Shown: positions 42,986 to 51,311, counted from the first letter of the stretch. The stretch is 60,463 nucleotides of DNA from Aureimonas sp. SK2 (GCF_029813115.1 NZ_JAPZDS010000020.1:1-60463); one strand, 5' to 3'. Translations and numbers: made by a program. The notes: generated from the sequence alone by a model not told the origin.

Positions 42986-43054
42986 CGTACCCGCTCCACA
43001 GCAGGCCACCGCCGCATCGTGATAACTAGGGGTGTGCCATCGCTGCATCAAGCC

Positions 43055-43078
43055 GGATCGCGAGCACGCTTGCGATCC
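43055..43078. promoter_or_regulatory. Inverted repeat, unknown
   Basis: GGATCGC and GCGATCC flank GAGCACGCTT. It lies in the 312-base gap between the methyltransferase and the 180-aa gene, with nothing else recognisable besides the terminator. Confidence 0.4.
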
Positions 43079-43235
43079 CCACAGGCTCGCGCCGTAACCC
43101 TTTATTCAGAACCCGTCGGTTGTGTTTTCGGGGATGAGATGGTTAGGCCAACGGGACGACCTCGCGAGCGCCGCTAATCTCAGTTGTGAACCCTCGTGAC
43201 AATCGGACGACGTTTCGGCCGAAGGAGCTACGCTT

Positions 43236-43778
43236 ATGGAAAGCCTACCCATCCTTCGCGTCTTTGCCGTCCTCGACCCCAATGCGCGCGATGGGATGAT
43301 CCCACAGGTGATTGCATTCGAGATTTGGGACGGAGCGAATTTCCTTGCTGCCTGCGGCACGTCCGCAGCCGTCGGGCCGACCATTGAGACCCTTTTGACC
43401 AACTACATCGCCCAGGCGGTTCACGCATATCCAATCGGCAAGCCGATCGTCATCAATCACGGCCAGACCGCGCTCGCGCTCGACGATAGCTGCGACATGG
43501 AGCAGGACGAGGCTGAGCATTCCAACGTCGAGGTGCTCACATTCACGATTGACTGCGATGCAGTAGGGCAGGGCGCAAGGCGCTTTGCTGTGTCCTCGTT
43601 CTCGGTGCTCGACGTTATCGACGAGGATCTGGCCACGTTCGCCCGCAACCCGGCTCCCCAGCTCCTGAAGGTCGCTCTGGCCACCATCGACATCCCCCGG
43701 CGCATGGGCTGGGTTGAGCGCGTGTTCGACCGCAAGCGGACGTTGGAAGCCAAGTACGTCGCCGCGCTGACCTACTAG
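43236..43778 (+). CDS. Hypothetical accessory-region protein (180 aa)
   Basis: ATG 43236 follows CGAAGGAGC. The protein appears soluble and alpha/beta (PILRVFAVLDPNARDGMIPQ, EVLTFTIDCDAVGQGARRFA, VALATIDIPRRMGWVERVFD). Acidic residues dominate the middle (DDSCDMEQDEAEHSN), giving a strongly negative patch as in some DNA mimics. No family recognised. It starts the accessory region and is probably transcribed alone or with the HNH-like gene 138 bases later. Confidence 0.6.
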   Translation: MESLPILRVFAVLDPNARDGMIPQVIAFEIWDGANFLAACGTSAAVGPTIETLLTNYIAQAVHAYPIGKPIVINHGQTALALDDSCDMEQDEAEHSNVEVLTFTIDCDAVGQGARRFAVSSFSVLDVIDEDLATFARNPAPQLLKVALATIDIPRRMGWVERVFDRKRTLEAKYVAALTY

Positions 43779-43916
43779 TGCGCCGGTAGGGCGGATGCCG
43801 GCACGACCGAAAATCGCCGACGCGCGCCTTCGCCTCTTGGCGGCGGAATCCTCGATCAGCTAGACTCGGCCTACACCGCAAACGAAGCGTCCCGATCAGC
43901 CGAAAGCGTAGAGTCC

Positions 43917-44387
43917 GTGCCGATCCGACCCGAAATGCTCGGCTTCTATCCGATCGACTGGCCGCAGCTTTCGGCCTCGATCCGCTTCCGCCGTGCTGGA
44001 GGGCGCTGCGAGAAGTGCGGGCGCCCGCATATGCAGCGCGTGTGCCAGCTCGCCGACGGGCGCTGGTACGATGCCGAGGCGCATCGCTGGCGCGATGACA
44101 GGGGGCGCAGCGTTCGCACGAACCTTCTCCCGCCCTTCGAGATCCCGCCGGAGCTCGGATTGCGCGTCGTCTACGTCGTTCTAGCCTGCGCCCATATCAG
44201 CGACGACCTGTCCGATTGCTCGCCCGCCAACCTGAAGAGTTGGTGCGGGCGATGCCACCTTGCCCACGACCGCCCCATCCATCGCCGCCAGCGCTGGCTC
44301 ACCTGGCGCGCGACGAAAGCCATCGGCGACCTGTTCACGGGCCGCTACACCGTTCCCCCACGAGGAGACCAGAATGCTTCAGGCTGA
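43917..44387 (+). CDS. HNH-endonuclease-like zinc-binding protein
   Basis: The 156-aa protein has two Cys pairs, CEKCG near residue 31 and CGRC near 111, and between them VLACAHISDDLSDCSPANLK followed by CHLAHDR. That is the HNH-type arrangement in which a His/Asn core is flanked by zinc-binding cysteines. GTG 43917 is the start; no ATG fits. HNH proteins on mobile DNA include restriction and homing enzymes. Its short length and lack of a recognised DNA-binding domain leave function open. The next gene overlaps by 14 bases. Confidence 0.7.
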   Translation: MPIRPEMLGFYPIDWPQLSASIRFRRAGGRCEKCGRPHMQRVCQLADGRWYDAEAHRWRDDRGRSVRTNLLPPFEIPPELGLRVVYVVLACAHISDDLSDCSPANLKSWCGRCHLAHDRPIHRRQRWLTWRATKAIGDLFTGRYTVPPRGDQNASG

Positions 44388-44646
44388 ATACGAAAAGCTG
44401 CCCTGCTACGAGATCCCCGCCGCCGTCGACGCAGCGAGCGAGTGGATCGAGACCGGCCTTGGCCAGGTCGCCGTCTACCGGTTCGACGAGGGCCACATCA
44501 ACGTTTGGTGGCGCGACCACGGCCCGCTGCACGAGCGCATGATGAAGCTCACCGAGGGCCGCGCGGAATGGAACCGCGGCGGCCATGCTTGGCATGTGGC
44601 GGCCGTGGACGCCGACGCCATCGTCGAGGGCGTGCGCGCCATCTGA
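44374..44646 (+). CDS. Hypothetical protein (90 aa) coupled to HNH-like gene
   Basis: ATG 44374 lies inside the end of the HNH-like gene with GAGGAGACC upstream, so the two are translationally coupled. The product is small and Trp/His-rich (GHINVWWRDHGPLHERMMKL, NRGGHAWHVAAVDADAIVEG). It could be an immunity-like or regulatory partner of the HNH-like protein; that is inference from overlap only. Confidence 0.65.
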   Translation: MLQAEYEKLPCYEIPAAVDAASEWIETGLGQVAVYRFDEGHINVWWRDHGPLHERMMKLTEGRAEWNRGGHAWHVAAVDADAIVEGVRAI

Positions 44647-44664
44647 ACGCCTCGACCGGCCAGC

Positions 44665-45357
44665 CTATCGCTTGGCCGGTCTCCACCCTGCGGCTTCCGC
44701 CTCGGCGGCCGAGCAGAACCAGCGCTCGCCTTTCGACGTGTCGATCCGGGTCCGCCCGTAGTTCTCCTGGCCGGGAGAGTGATAGATGCGGTTCTCGCCG
44801 CTGACGTTGCCCTTGATCGGGCAATCCGCCGGCTGCCCGCTTGCCACCTGTTCGCTGCGCAAACGCTCGCCGTCGCGCCATTGAGCTGGCTCGATGAAGG
44901 ACCCGGCCCATAGACCGGCCTTCGCCGCCTTGGCTTCGGCTTCCTCGCGATCGTAGCGCCCGTCGCTGTAGCGACGGAACACGATCGACCAGCCGGCTTT
45001 GACCATCTCGGCATTCAGGACGACGTTGCCCGGTGTCCGGCATTCGGCCACCAGGCGGCCGTAGCGATCGCGCTCGATGCCGAGGCACACGACGCGCCCC
45101 GATCGGCCGATCAGTGACGCCAGATAGTTCGCGGCATCCGGGCCGCAGAGGTAGCGGCGACCCGAGGCGTCATCGCAGGTTTGGCCGCTTTCCGGGGCGT
45201 CGATCCCGTAGAGGCGAATCCTTTCCCCTGCGCTTTCGATCGCCAGTGTGTCACCGTCGACTACGGTTGCGATGCCCTCGACCCGCTCCGCCGCTATGGC
45301 GGGAATGCTCGCGCTCAACGCAAACACGGCGATAGCAACAGCAACTGAGTGTTTCAT
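44665..45357 (-). CDS. Secreted thermonuclease-family nuclease
   Basis: The 230-aa protein has a signal (VAVAIAVFALSASIPAIAA) and an SNase domain at about 27-150: TVVDGDTL with Asp34, GERIRLYGIDAPE with Arg48 and Glu56, and RDRYGRLVAE with Arg101, matching the catalytic set of staphylococcal nuclease. A C-terminal extension has NRIYHSPGQENYGRTRID, a pattern common in rhizobial plasmid nucleases (excalibur-like or calcium-binding). It overlaps the upstream XRE gene by 4 bases, so that regulator probably shares its transcript. Confidence 0.88.
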   Translation of the reverse strand: MKHSVAVAIAVFALSASIPAIAAERVEGIATVVDGDTLAIESAGERIRLYGIDAPESGQTCDDASGRRYLCGPDAANYLASLIGRSGRVVCLGIERDRYGRLVAECRTPGNVVLNAEMVKAGWSIVFRRYSDGRYDREEAEAKAAKAGLWAGSFIEPAQWRDGERLRSEQVASGQPADCPIKGNVSGENRIYHSPGQENYGRTRIDTSKGERWFCSAAEAEAAGWRPAKR

Positions 45358-45734
45358 TCCTTCGAGCCCTTTGCAGCGACTTGCTTGGCGAGTTTGCCAA
45401 GCAGCTCAACTGTCTCCGGCTCAAGAAGATCCAGATTGAAATTCTCCGAGCTGTCCTTCAAGTCATATTCGGGAATGACTTGTCCGGTAGCCGGATCTTC
45501 CAATCCGGCAAAAAACGCAGTCTCAGGAACGCGCAACAAGATTGATAGCTGTTGCAGCGCCCATACCGATAGACGGGTTTCACCAGTCTCGTATTTTTGG
45601 ACTTGCTGCCAGCTTATGTCCAGGGGCTTCGCCAGAGCCTCCATCTTCAAGCGACGAGCAATGCGTATAGATCGAACGTTGCCGCCAATTTTAACATCGA
45701 CTTCAGTCGCAGTACCGGCATTGCGTTGTGACAT
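45354..45734 (-). CDS. XRE regulator, three-member paralogue family (a)
   Basis: The 126-aa protein has an XRE helix-turn-helix at about 15-75 (NVRSIRIARRLKMEALAKPL, ISWQQVQKYETGETRLSVWA) and a C-terminal tail FFAGLEDPATGQVIPEYDLK shared in pattern with the genes at 48376 and 49893. The tail ends in a leucine-rich helix. It is followed by the nuclease gene with ATGA overlap. It may control the nuclease or the large divergent ArdC region. Confidence 0.85.
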   Translation of the reverse strand: MSQRNAGTATEVDVKIGGNVRSIRIARRLKMEALAKPLDISWQQVQKYETGETRLSVWALQQLSILLRVPETAFFAGLEDPATGQVIPEYDLKDSSENFNLDLLEPETVELLGKLAKQVAAKGSKE

Positions 45735-46324
45735 GGCGGCCTACCAAATACAGCGCGGCTATCTAACACCTGCGCGTGAACCCCAAGGGACCGAAACGGA
45801 TCGTTTAAGCTTTTCGGCCCCGTCAATTAGACTCGCGAGCACCCGTTAGACAAGTGCCAGCTTTCGCGAGTGTCAGAAGCTCGTGACGGTTGTGAGAGAT
45901 TTGCTTTGCCGTTAACGTCAGAACCTTACATCGTCAGGATGGCAAACGACCGTTGTTATTTGTTGTCATTTAGAAAAACATCTTAGCCGCAGCGACGTTA
46001 CCCGGAATATCTCCTGGCAATGTCGCAAAGAGTCGAATAATACGACGAAGTTTCATTGACGCCTGCAACGGGAAGTACCAAGTGTTTTATACAACGTGTA
46101 TCATACGTTGAATTTTGCAATTGCCAGGGGGGGCGGCTTGATTGCTCTCCATCGATGAGAACGATCTAATCTAAGTCTCGTTTACGATCGACCGCAATCG
46201 AGGTTTGCGGGTTTGGGATCAAGCGCACATCGGAGACTAGAGTTCGAGTGAGATCGAGCCCGATTGACGGGCTAATTTGAAGAGAGAGGCCATCGCCTCT
46301 GCGGTCCGTCGAAGGATTCCCGAC
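45735..46324. other. AT-richer control region before ardC
   Basis: This 590-base gap between divergent genes is visibly richer in A and T than its surroundings (45930-46130). It contains the palindrome at 46092-46110. No gene is supported. It should hold the promoters for the XRE-nuclease operon and the ArdC operon and could have been acquired separately. Confidence 0.5.
46092..46110. promoter_or_regulatory. Palindromic operator candidate
   Basis: CAACGT-GTATCAT-ACGTTG is a 19-base interrupted palindrome in an AT-rich stretch 215 bases before ardC. It suits a dimeric XRE regulator, three of which are encoded nearby. Inference only. Confidence 0.5.
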
Positions 46325-47233
46325 ATGGACCGCACCTCGATCTACGAGACCGTCACCAACAAGATCATCAGCGACCTCGAAAGCGGCATCCTGCCCTGGA
46401 CCCAGCCTTGGCAGTCGGGTGTCGGCAAGCCCGGCTTCTCCTTCCCGGCCAATGCTACCACAGGCGCGAACTACACCGGCATCAACGTCCTCCTCCTTTG
46501 GATGCACGGTGCCGAGATGAGGTTTCCGACCCAGCGCTGGCTGACCTTCAAACAGGCAGAGGCCGCAGGGGGCTATGTGCGCCGTGGCGAGACGGGCACG
46601 AAGATCGCCCGCGCCGGCACCTTCACGCCCAAGGGCGAGAAGCAGCGCGCGGCCGAGGAAGGCCGCAGCGAGGCCGCAATCCCGTTCCTGAAGGCATTCA
46701 CCGTCTTCAACGTCGCGCAGTGCGAGGGGCTGGACGAGGAGATCACCGGCATCGACCGCCCCGAGATCGATGACACGCGCGACCTACCGCGCGTCGAGGC
46801 TGCCGATGAGACGATCGCCGCATGCGGCATCCGCTTCATTACCCATCCCGACAAAGCGTTCTACCGGATTACCGATGACGTCATCGCTATGCCGCTGATG
46901 GCCGCCTTCAACGATCCCATCAACTGGTATCGGACCGCTTTTCATGAAATTTCCCACGGAAGTGGGGCAAAGCACCGACTGAACCGGAAGTTCGAGCGGT
47001 TTGGCACGCAAGCCTATGCCCGCGAGGAGCTGGTGGCCGAATGCTCGGCCGCCTTCCTGTGCGCAGCCCACAACATCATTCCGACCGTGCGCCATGCCGA
47101 CTACATCGGCAACTGGCTCGAGGTCCTGAAAAGCGACAACAAGGCGATCTTCCAGGCGGCGTCGCTTGCCACGAAGGCCGCCGATTGGGTGCTCGACCAG
47201 AAGGCCAAGCCGTCGCAGCTCTTGGCCGCATGA
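46325..47233 (+). CDS. ardC: ArdC-type antirestriction protein (ssDNA-binding, zincin domain)
   Basis: The 302-aa protein has an ArdC N-terminal domain (IYETVTNKIISDLESGILPW, TTGANYTGINVLLLW, RGETGTKIARAGTF) and a zincin-like C-terminal domain with HEISH at 207-211 and Glu235 in AREELVAE. ArdC proteins bind ssDNA and protect it from restriction during conjugation. ATG 46325 follows GAAGGA. It is read from the transferred strand, as in the leading region. Confidence 0.9.
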   Translation: MDRTSIYETVTNKIISDLESGILPWTQPWQSGVGKPGFSFPANATTGANYTGINVLLLWMHGAEMRFPTQRWLTFKQAEAAGGYVRRGETGTKIARAGTFTPKGEKQRAAEEGRSEAAIPFLKAFTVFNVAQCEGLDEEITGIDRPEIDDTRDLPRVEAADETIAACGIRFITHPDKAFYRITDDVIAMPLMAAFNDPINWYRTAFHEISHGSGAKHRLNRKFERFGTQAYAREELVAECSAAFLCAAHNIIPTVRHADYIGNWLEVLKSDNKAIFQAASLATKAADWVLDQKAKPSQLLAA

Positions 47234-47291
47234 GTCCTGTCTGTCCATAGTCCTTTCCGGCACCGATCGGTGCCGGGGAACGGAGGAATCC

Positions 47292-47558
47292 ATGAGCAGG
47301 CCCCCGCGCGACATCGAGTCCTTGTTCGGACCTCAGAACCTTCCCGCCATTGATGCGATGATTGAGGATGCGCTGAAGGACCCAGCGATGAGCCACTGGC
47401 TTCGCCATGCGTTGCAAGGAGCCTTGAAGCGAGATCCCGAGGATGCGGTCTACGATGCCAAAGTCCTCCTCGAGCTTCTCGAAATCCGTCGGAATGCCGT
47501 GATCCTCAGCTATGACGGCACGGTCGTCGACACCCAAGACCCGGACGAGGGTCGCTAG
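47292..47558 (+). CDS. Small acidic helical protein (88 aa)
   Basis: ATG 47292 follows CGGAGGAATC. Helical N-terminal part (NLPAIDAMIEDALKDPAMSH, LKRDPEDAVYDAKVLLELLE) and polar tail. No domain known. It is 58 bases downstream of ardC in the same direction, probably in its operon, and could be a cofactor or anti-restriction partner; that rests on position. Confidence 0.6.
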   Translation: MSRPPRDIESLFGPQNLPAIDAMIEDALKDPAMSHWLRHALQGALKRDPEDAVYDAKVLLELLEIRRNAVILSYDGTVVDTQDPDEGR

Positions 47559-47573
47559 AGCGAGAGGCAGGGG

Positions 47574-47590
47574 AGCCCGTTTGACGGGCT
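47574..47590 (+). promoter_or_regulatory. Leader hairpin between two genes
   Basis: AGCCCGT-TTG-ACGGGCT is a perfect hairpin 44 bases before the 224-aa gene. It is followed by TCC, not a T-run, so it is more a leader or mRNA-processing element than a terminator. Confidence 0.4.
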
Positions 47591-47634
47591 TCCAGAGGAG
47601 AGCGAGGCTTTCCAGCCCGTCGGGAGTGACCCCG

Positions 47635-48309
47635 ATGCTTGGATTGGCCGAACGCTACGCTGAAACCTACTCGATCGAGGGTGGTGCGCTTCAGGGGCAG
47701 TGGACGAGCTTCACGTTTCAGCTCGCCGACGCGCTGAACGCTGTGACGGGTCAGACTTGGACCCCGGATCATCCGACCGAGGCGCACTCGGCCAGCAACT
47801 ACGCGAGCTATAGCCTGGTGCGCGAAGACGGCTTCCGCCTGCGCATTTCGCGCCACGGAAAGCAGGGCGTGGCATCCATGGAGGCGCCCCGCAAGCGCGC
47901 CCATGTGGTCCACGGGCGAGGTGCGCCGATGCCGATCACCAAGCGCCGCTTGCCGCATGTGTTCGACCCGTTCGGATCGGTTGCCGGCATAGCAGCCGAA
48001 ATCCAGGCCCATGTCATTCAGCCGAACGAGGCCGACTTCGCGCTCCTGCGCACGGCCGAGGACCGGCGCAGCGAGACCGCCGATCGCCTCGCCAGGGCGA
48101 GCGCGGCGCTCGCCGAGATCACCGGCCCCAGCGTATCCGATCCTCGCGATGAGGACGGACGCTCACACCTTCTGCAGGACGGCAGCGTCTTCGGCCGCAT
48201 CCGCTTGAGCCGGGGAGGATCTTGCTCGCTGGAGATCAACGGCGTCGACCATGAGACGGCGATTGCGATCGCGGCGCTCGTGAAGTCTCGCCAGGCTGCC
48301 GCGGCTTGA
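47635..48309 (+). CDS. Hypothetical accessory protein (224 aa)
   Basis: ATG 47635 is preceded by CGGGAGTGACCCC. The N-terminal part has YAETYSIEGGALQGQWTSFT and a beta-rich section YSLVREDGFRLRISRHGKQG; the C-terminal half is helical then beta (FGRIRLSRGGSCSLEINGVD). No motif is diagnostic. Its last 10 codons and the sequence after it are duplicated at 48913-48960. It belongs to the ardC run. Confidence 0.55.
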   Translation: MLGLAERYAETYSIEGGALQGQWTSFTFQLADALNAVTGQTWTPDHPTEAHSASNYASYSLVREDGFRLRISRHGKQGVASMEAPRKRAHVVHGRGAPMPITKRRLPHVFDPFGSVAGIAAEIQAHVIQPNEADFALLRTAEDRRSETADRLARASAALAEITGPSVSDPRDEDGRSHLLQDGSVFGRIRLSRGGSCSLEINGVDHETAIAIAALVKSRQAAAA

Positions 48310-48326
48310 GCCGCGCAGCTTGCTTC
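48280..48326 (+). repeat. Near-duplicate 47-base segment, copy 1
   Basis: It shares most bases with 48913-48960: CTGCCGCGGCTTG and CCGCGCAGCT(T/C)GCTTC are common. Copy 1 covers the end of the 224-aa gene and the start of the gap behind it. Confidence 0.6.
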
Positions 48327-48375
48327 ATTCGATTTCTAGGGGATCGGCGTCGATGTCGAGTACCCTTTGGTTGCC

Positions 48376-48738
48376 TTAAGCGAATTTCTTCGCGAGCTTC
48401 TCAATCAGGCTCGCCGTTTCGGCGTCCAAAAGGGCCATATCGAGTTTCAAAAAGAGCTCTTTTGAGCCGTACACGGGAATGGGCTCGTTCGTTACAGGGT
48501 CGTCAAGACCTGCAAAGAATGCAGTCGCAGGAACCCGCAGTAAATTGGCAATTCGTTTCAGCGCGTGTGCCGATACTCTTGTGTGACCAAGTTCGTAAAG
48601 CTGACATTGCTGCGCGGTCTTACCGAGCAAATTCGCCATGTCCTGCGTCGCAAGGTGCCGATCTTTCCGTATGGATCGAATGTTGCGGCCAATTACGACA
48701 TCGATTTCGCCTGCTGGGAAGGCGTTCTTTTTAGGCAT
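48376..48738 (-). CDS. XRE regulator, paralogue family (b)
   Basis: The 120-aa protein has an XRE domain (NIRSIRKDRHLATQDMANLL, GKTAQQCQLYELGHTRVSAH) and the family tail FFAGLDDPVTNEPIPVYGSK followed by LDAETASLIEKLAKKF. ATG 48738 is chosen for similarity to the other two members; M at 48759 is possible. It is convergent with the 224-aa gene and divergent from the 81-aa gene, placing its promoter beside the duplicated segment. Confidence 0.8.
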   Translation of the reverse strand: MPKKNAFPAGEIDVVIGRNIRSIRKDRHLATQDMANLLGKTAQQCQLYELGHTRVSAHALKRIANLLRVPATAFFAGLDDPVTNEPIPVYGSKELFLKLDMALLDAETASLIEKLAKKFA

Positions 48739-48912
48739 GGTGGACGTCCAATAACGCATCATCAAAGCCCCTGCGACCGAACCCAAGAGACTGCGCCAGA
48801 CCAATACAGGGTCTCGTGCTCAACGACCAGGGTCGGGAGTACGCATTTGACGCGTGCTCGTTGCGGGCCGACGGCCTCGATCGCGGACGCTCGCGGCGGG
48901 ACCATGGCACTC

Positions 48913-48960
48913 ATGAAAGTCCGCCAAACTGCCGCGGCTTGCGGCCGCGCAGCTCGCTTC
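48913..48960 (+). repeat. Near-duplicate 47-base segment, copy 2
   Basis: This is the second copy of 48280-48326, here in the leader of the 81-aa gene. It keeps remnants of coding sequence (ATGAAAGTCCGCC), suggesting it descends from the end of a duplicated gene whose body was lost. Confidence 0.6.
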
Positions 48961-48988
48961 CTTTCCACACCGATAAGGATCAAAGGCC

Positions 48989-49234
48989 ATGGCGCCCAAG
49001 ACCTATTTCTCGCTTCTCACGCGAGATCTGAGCCATCCGATCTCGAACCAGTGGGTTCCGGACTTCGGCGACTACGATCGTAAGGTCGTGCAAGCCGAAC
49101 TCGACGACTACCGCCAACAGGGATGGTCTGCGGCCGAGCTACGGATCATCGAGACCGCTCCTGGTCAAAAAGACATCGACGCGGCCGTCGCGGCGCTGAA
49201 CGAGGCCGAGAGCGCCAAGGTCGCCCGCTCATGA
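48989..49234 (+). CDS. Hypothetical protein (81 aa) coupled to DUF6884-like gene
   Basis: ATG 48989 follows AAGGATCAAAGG. The product is small and soluble with FSLLTRDLSHPISNQWVPDF and a C-terminal amphipathic helix DIDAAVAALNEAESAKVA. Its stop overlaps the next start (ATGA), so the two are co-translated. No family recognised. Confidence 0.6.
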   Translation: MAPKTYFSLLTRDLSHPISNQWVPDFGDYDRKVVQAELDDYRQQGWSAAELRIIETAPGQKDIDAAVAALNEAESAKVARS

Positions 49235-49887
49235 CGCGCCCTGCGACCGTCGCTTGGCGGCTGCCCTTGTTCGACCGAGCCGTTCCGCCTCGGCCGAGCC
49301 CGCAGCGACCCGCCCGTCTTGTGATCCTCGCCTGTTCGGGCACCAAGCGCCCGGGCGAGGGAAAGATGCCGGCGATCGACCGCTACAACGGCCCGCTCTG
49401 GCAAACCCTGCGAACCGCCGATCCCGGCGGCTCGCTTGCCCAGGTGGCGTTCCTGTCGGCGCATTATGGCTTTCGCGCTGCATCCACGCCGATCGCCGAC
49501 TACGATGCGCGGCTCACGCGCGAGCTGGCCGACGCTATGATCGCTGGCGGAATGACGACGCGATGGCCGCGCCCTCGGCTGCCGTCGATGCCGGACAATT
49601 CTGGCGATCATCCTGGTGTCGAGATCGCCGGGCTCCACCATGCCGCTCGTACGCCGCTGCGCGACATCGCGCTGGTCGGGGGCGCCCTTTACCTCGAGGT
49701 GATGCGCGCCTTCCTTGCAGGCTTTCGCGAGATGGGCTGCATCGCCCCGGATGCGACCGTCACCGAGATCAACGGCCCGATCGGCTTCATGCGCCGAGAC
49801 CTTCGGTGCTGGCTTGAGGGCCACGCCTCAACCGATCTAGCGGATGAACGGATGGCTGGACAGCTTTGCGATCCCGCTGCTTTCTAG
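49231..49887 (+). CDS. DUF6884-like protein
   Basis: The 218-aa protein matches the DUF6884 pattern of phages and mobile elements: LVILACSGTKRPG at the start, AIDRYNGPLWQTLR, VAFLSAHYGFRAASTPIADY and a C-terminal alpha/beta part (VGGALYLEVMRAFLAGFREM). The fold has been compared with enzymes of modified-nucleobase metabolism. Whether it modifies nucleic acid here is unknown. ATG 49231 overlaps the previous stop. A hairpin covers its stop. Confidence 0.7.
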   Translation: MTRPATVAWRLPLFDRAVPPRPSPQRPARLVILACSGTKRPGEGKMPAIDRYNGPLWQTLRTADPGGSLAQVAFLSAHYGFRAASTPIADYDARLTRELADAMIAGGMTTRWPRPRLPSMPDNSGDHPGVEIAGLHHAARTPLRDIALVGGALYLEVMRAFLAGFREMGCIAPDATVTEINGPIGFMRRDLRCWLEGHASTDLADERMAGQLCDPAAF

Positions 49888-49894
49888 CGGGATC
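49870..49894. terminator. Hairpin between convergent genes
   Basis: GATCCCGCT-GCTTTCT-AGCGGGATC overlaps the ends of the DUF6884-like gene and the third XRE paralogue. T-rich DNA follows (AGTCTTTGCCTTTCC). It probably terminates both. Confidence 0.65.
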
Positions 49895-50270
49895 AGTCTT
49901 TGCCTTTCCCTTCCCGGCCTTTGATCTGCTCCGCAAGCAGGCCGATCAGGCTCATATACACCGGATCAAGCTCGTCCAATCGGAAGAAGAACAAGTCCTC
50001 CTCAATCTCGACGCTCGGAATGGGCTGCTTCGTCGCGGGGTCGTCGAGGGTCGCGAAGAACGCTGACACCGGGACATGCAGCAAGTCCGACAGGACGCAG
50101 AGCTTCGTAAAGGTAATCCGCGCTCTGGCTTTCTCGTACATCTGTAAATGTACGTAGCTTACTCCTAGCGCCTCACCCACTTGCGCCAGTGATAAGCCGC
50201 GCGCATGCCGGATCGCGCGGATATTTTCGCCGATACAAACGTCGATTGGTCCCGCTCGCTGGGTCTGCAT
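49893..50270 (-). CDS. XRE regulator, paralogue family (c)
   Basis: The 125-aa protein has an XRE domain (NIRAIRHARGLSLAQVGEAL, GVSYVHLQMYEKARARITFT) and the shared tail FFATLDDPATKQPIPSVEIE followed by LDPVYMSLIGLLAEQIKGRE. It is the most diverged of the three. The ATG region lies 230 bases from the 263-aa gene on the other strand, a likely control region. Confidence 0.85.
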   Translation of the reverse strand: MQTQRAGPIDVCIGENIRAIRHARGLSLAQVGEALGVSYVHLQMYEKARARITFTKLCVLSDLLHVPVSAFFATLDDPATKQPIPSVEIEEDLFFFRLDELDPVYMSLIGLLAEQIKGREGKGKD

Positions 50271-50499
50271 GCTTTATTCCTCAGCCAGCTCGCCACGAGT
50301 GAGGGCCGTCCGAGCGCCGCGAAACCCATCGCACGCGCTAAGCGCCGCGCAGAGCTAGTCCCGATTTCGCGCGTAGTGCAAGCCTACATGCCCGTTTGAG
50401 GTGTGCCCGGCGTGCAATTCCAGGTGCGTCAAAACGGTCAATGTCGACCGTCCCGCTGCCCTTCCACCACCATCAACCGCTCACCGATAGGAGATCACC

Positions 50500-51291
50500 A
50501 TGCGGTTCAACCGTTGGCGCCGTGTCGAAGGCTATGTCGAAACCTCGCGCAAACGCGCCGCTTTCGAGCGGTCGCAGCGCCTGAAGCGCGAGAAGCTCCC
50601 GCTGTTCGCCGAGCTGATCCGCGAAACCCAGCACGACGTCGACACCGAGATGGCCCGTCGGCATAAGAGCTGGCCCATTGCCCAACAGCAGGGGAGGGAC
50701 GCCCGTGCCGCCAAATGGCGTGAGGCACGTCGCCGGCTTTGGAGCCATGGGCACAACATGCGCCAGCTCCTTCGCGCCCTTTGGCGCGAGTGCCCTTATC
50801 CAGCGGACCCGACCTATCTCCTCGATCTGTTTCACCAGATAGACGTAGGTCGCGTGGACCCAGAGCGGCCGCCCTGGCGATTCCACCGCGAGATCACGCC
50901 GCGGATCACGCCGAACCCTATCACGTTCGACGAGGCCTTCCGTCAGATCGGGCACACGAAGGTCGGGGGAGGACCGAAAACCATCGGCGCCGATCGGCGC
51001 ACCTTCTGCGGCAACCTGGGGTCCGGCCTTCTCTTCCTCGAGTCCACCGTCCGCCTCGTGGAGCCGAACGAGAGCTTCTACACCTCGTCCAACCATCGCC
51101 TTCGCGATAGCCACGTCGGCCGTAGCGGCCATTGGATCGACATCGAGGTGTTCGGGAAGGCGAGCGACGAGGATCTTTGCGTCATCCAGCGCCTGGCTCA
51201 GATGGTCGACACGCGGCCCGTGAGCGTCCGCCTGTCCGGCAATTGGGCTCGCAGCTCGTTCAACGACATGGAGCCCGGCTGCGCGGCGTGA
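50500..51291 (+). CDS. Hypothetical accessory protein (263 aa)
   Basis: ATG 50500 follows AGGAGATCACC. The first 90 residues are strongly basic and helical (RKRAAFERSQRLKREKLPLF, RDARAAKWREARRRLWSHGH), as expected for nucleic-acid contact. The rest is mixed with PNPITFDEAFRQIGHTKVGG and VEPNESFYTSSNHRLRDSHV. No family recognised. The final 40 residues look beta-rich. Confidence 0.6.
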   Translation: MRFNRWRRVEGYVETSRKRAAFERSQRLKREKLPLFAELIRETQHDVDTEMARRHKSWPIAQQQGRDARAAKWREARRRLWSHGHNMRQLLRALWRECPYPADPTYLLDLFHQIDVGRVDPERPPWRFHREITPRITPNPITFDEAFRQIGHTKVGGGPKTIGADRRTFCGNLGSGLLFLESTVRLVEPNESFYTSSNHRLRDSHVGRSGHWIDIEVFGKASDEDLCVIQRLAQMVDTRPVSVRLSGNWARSSFNDMEPGCAA

Positions 51292-51311
51292 GCGGGGCAC
51301 TCGCTACCAGC

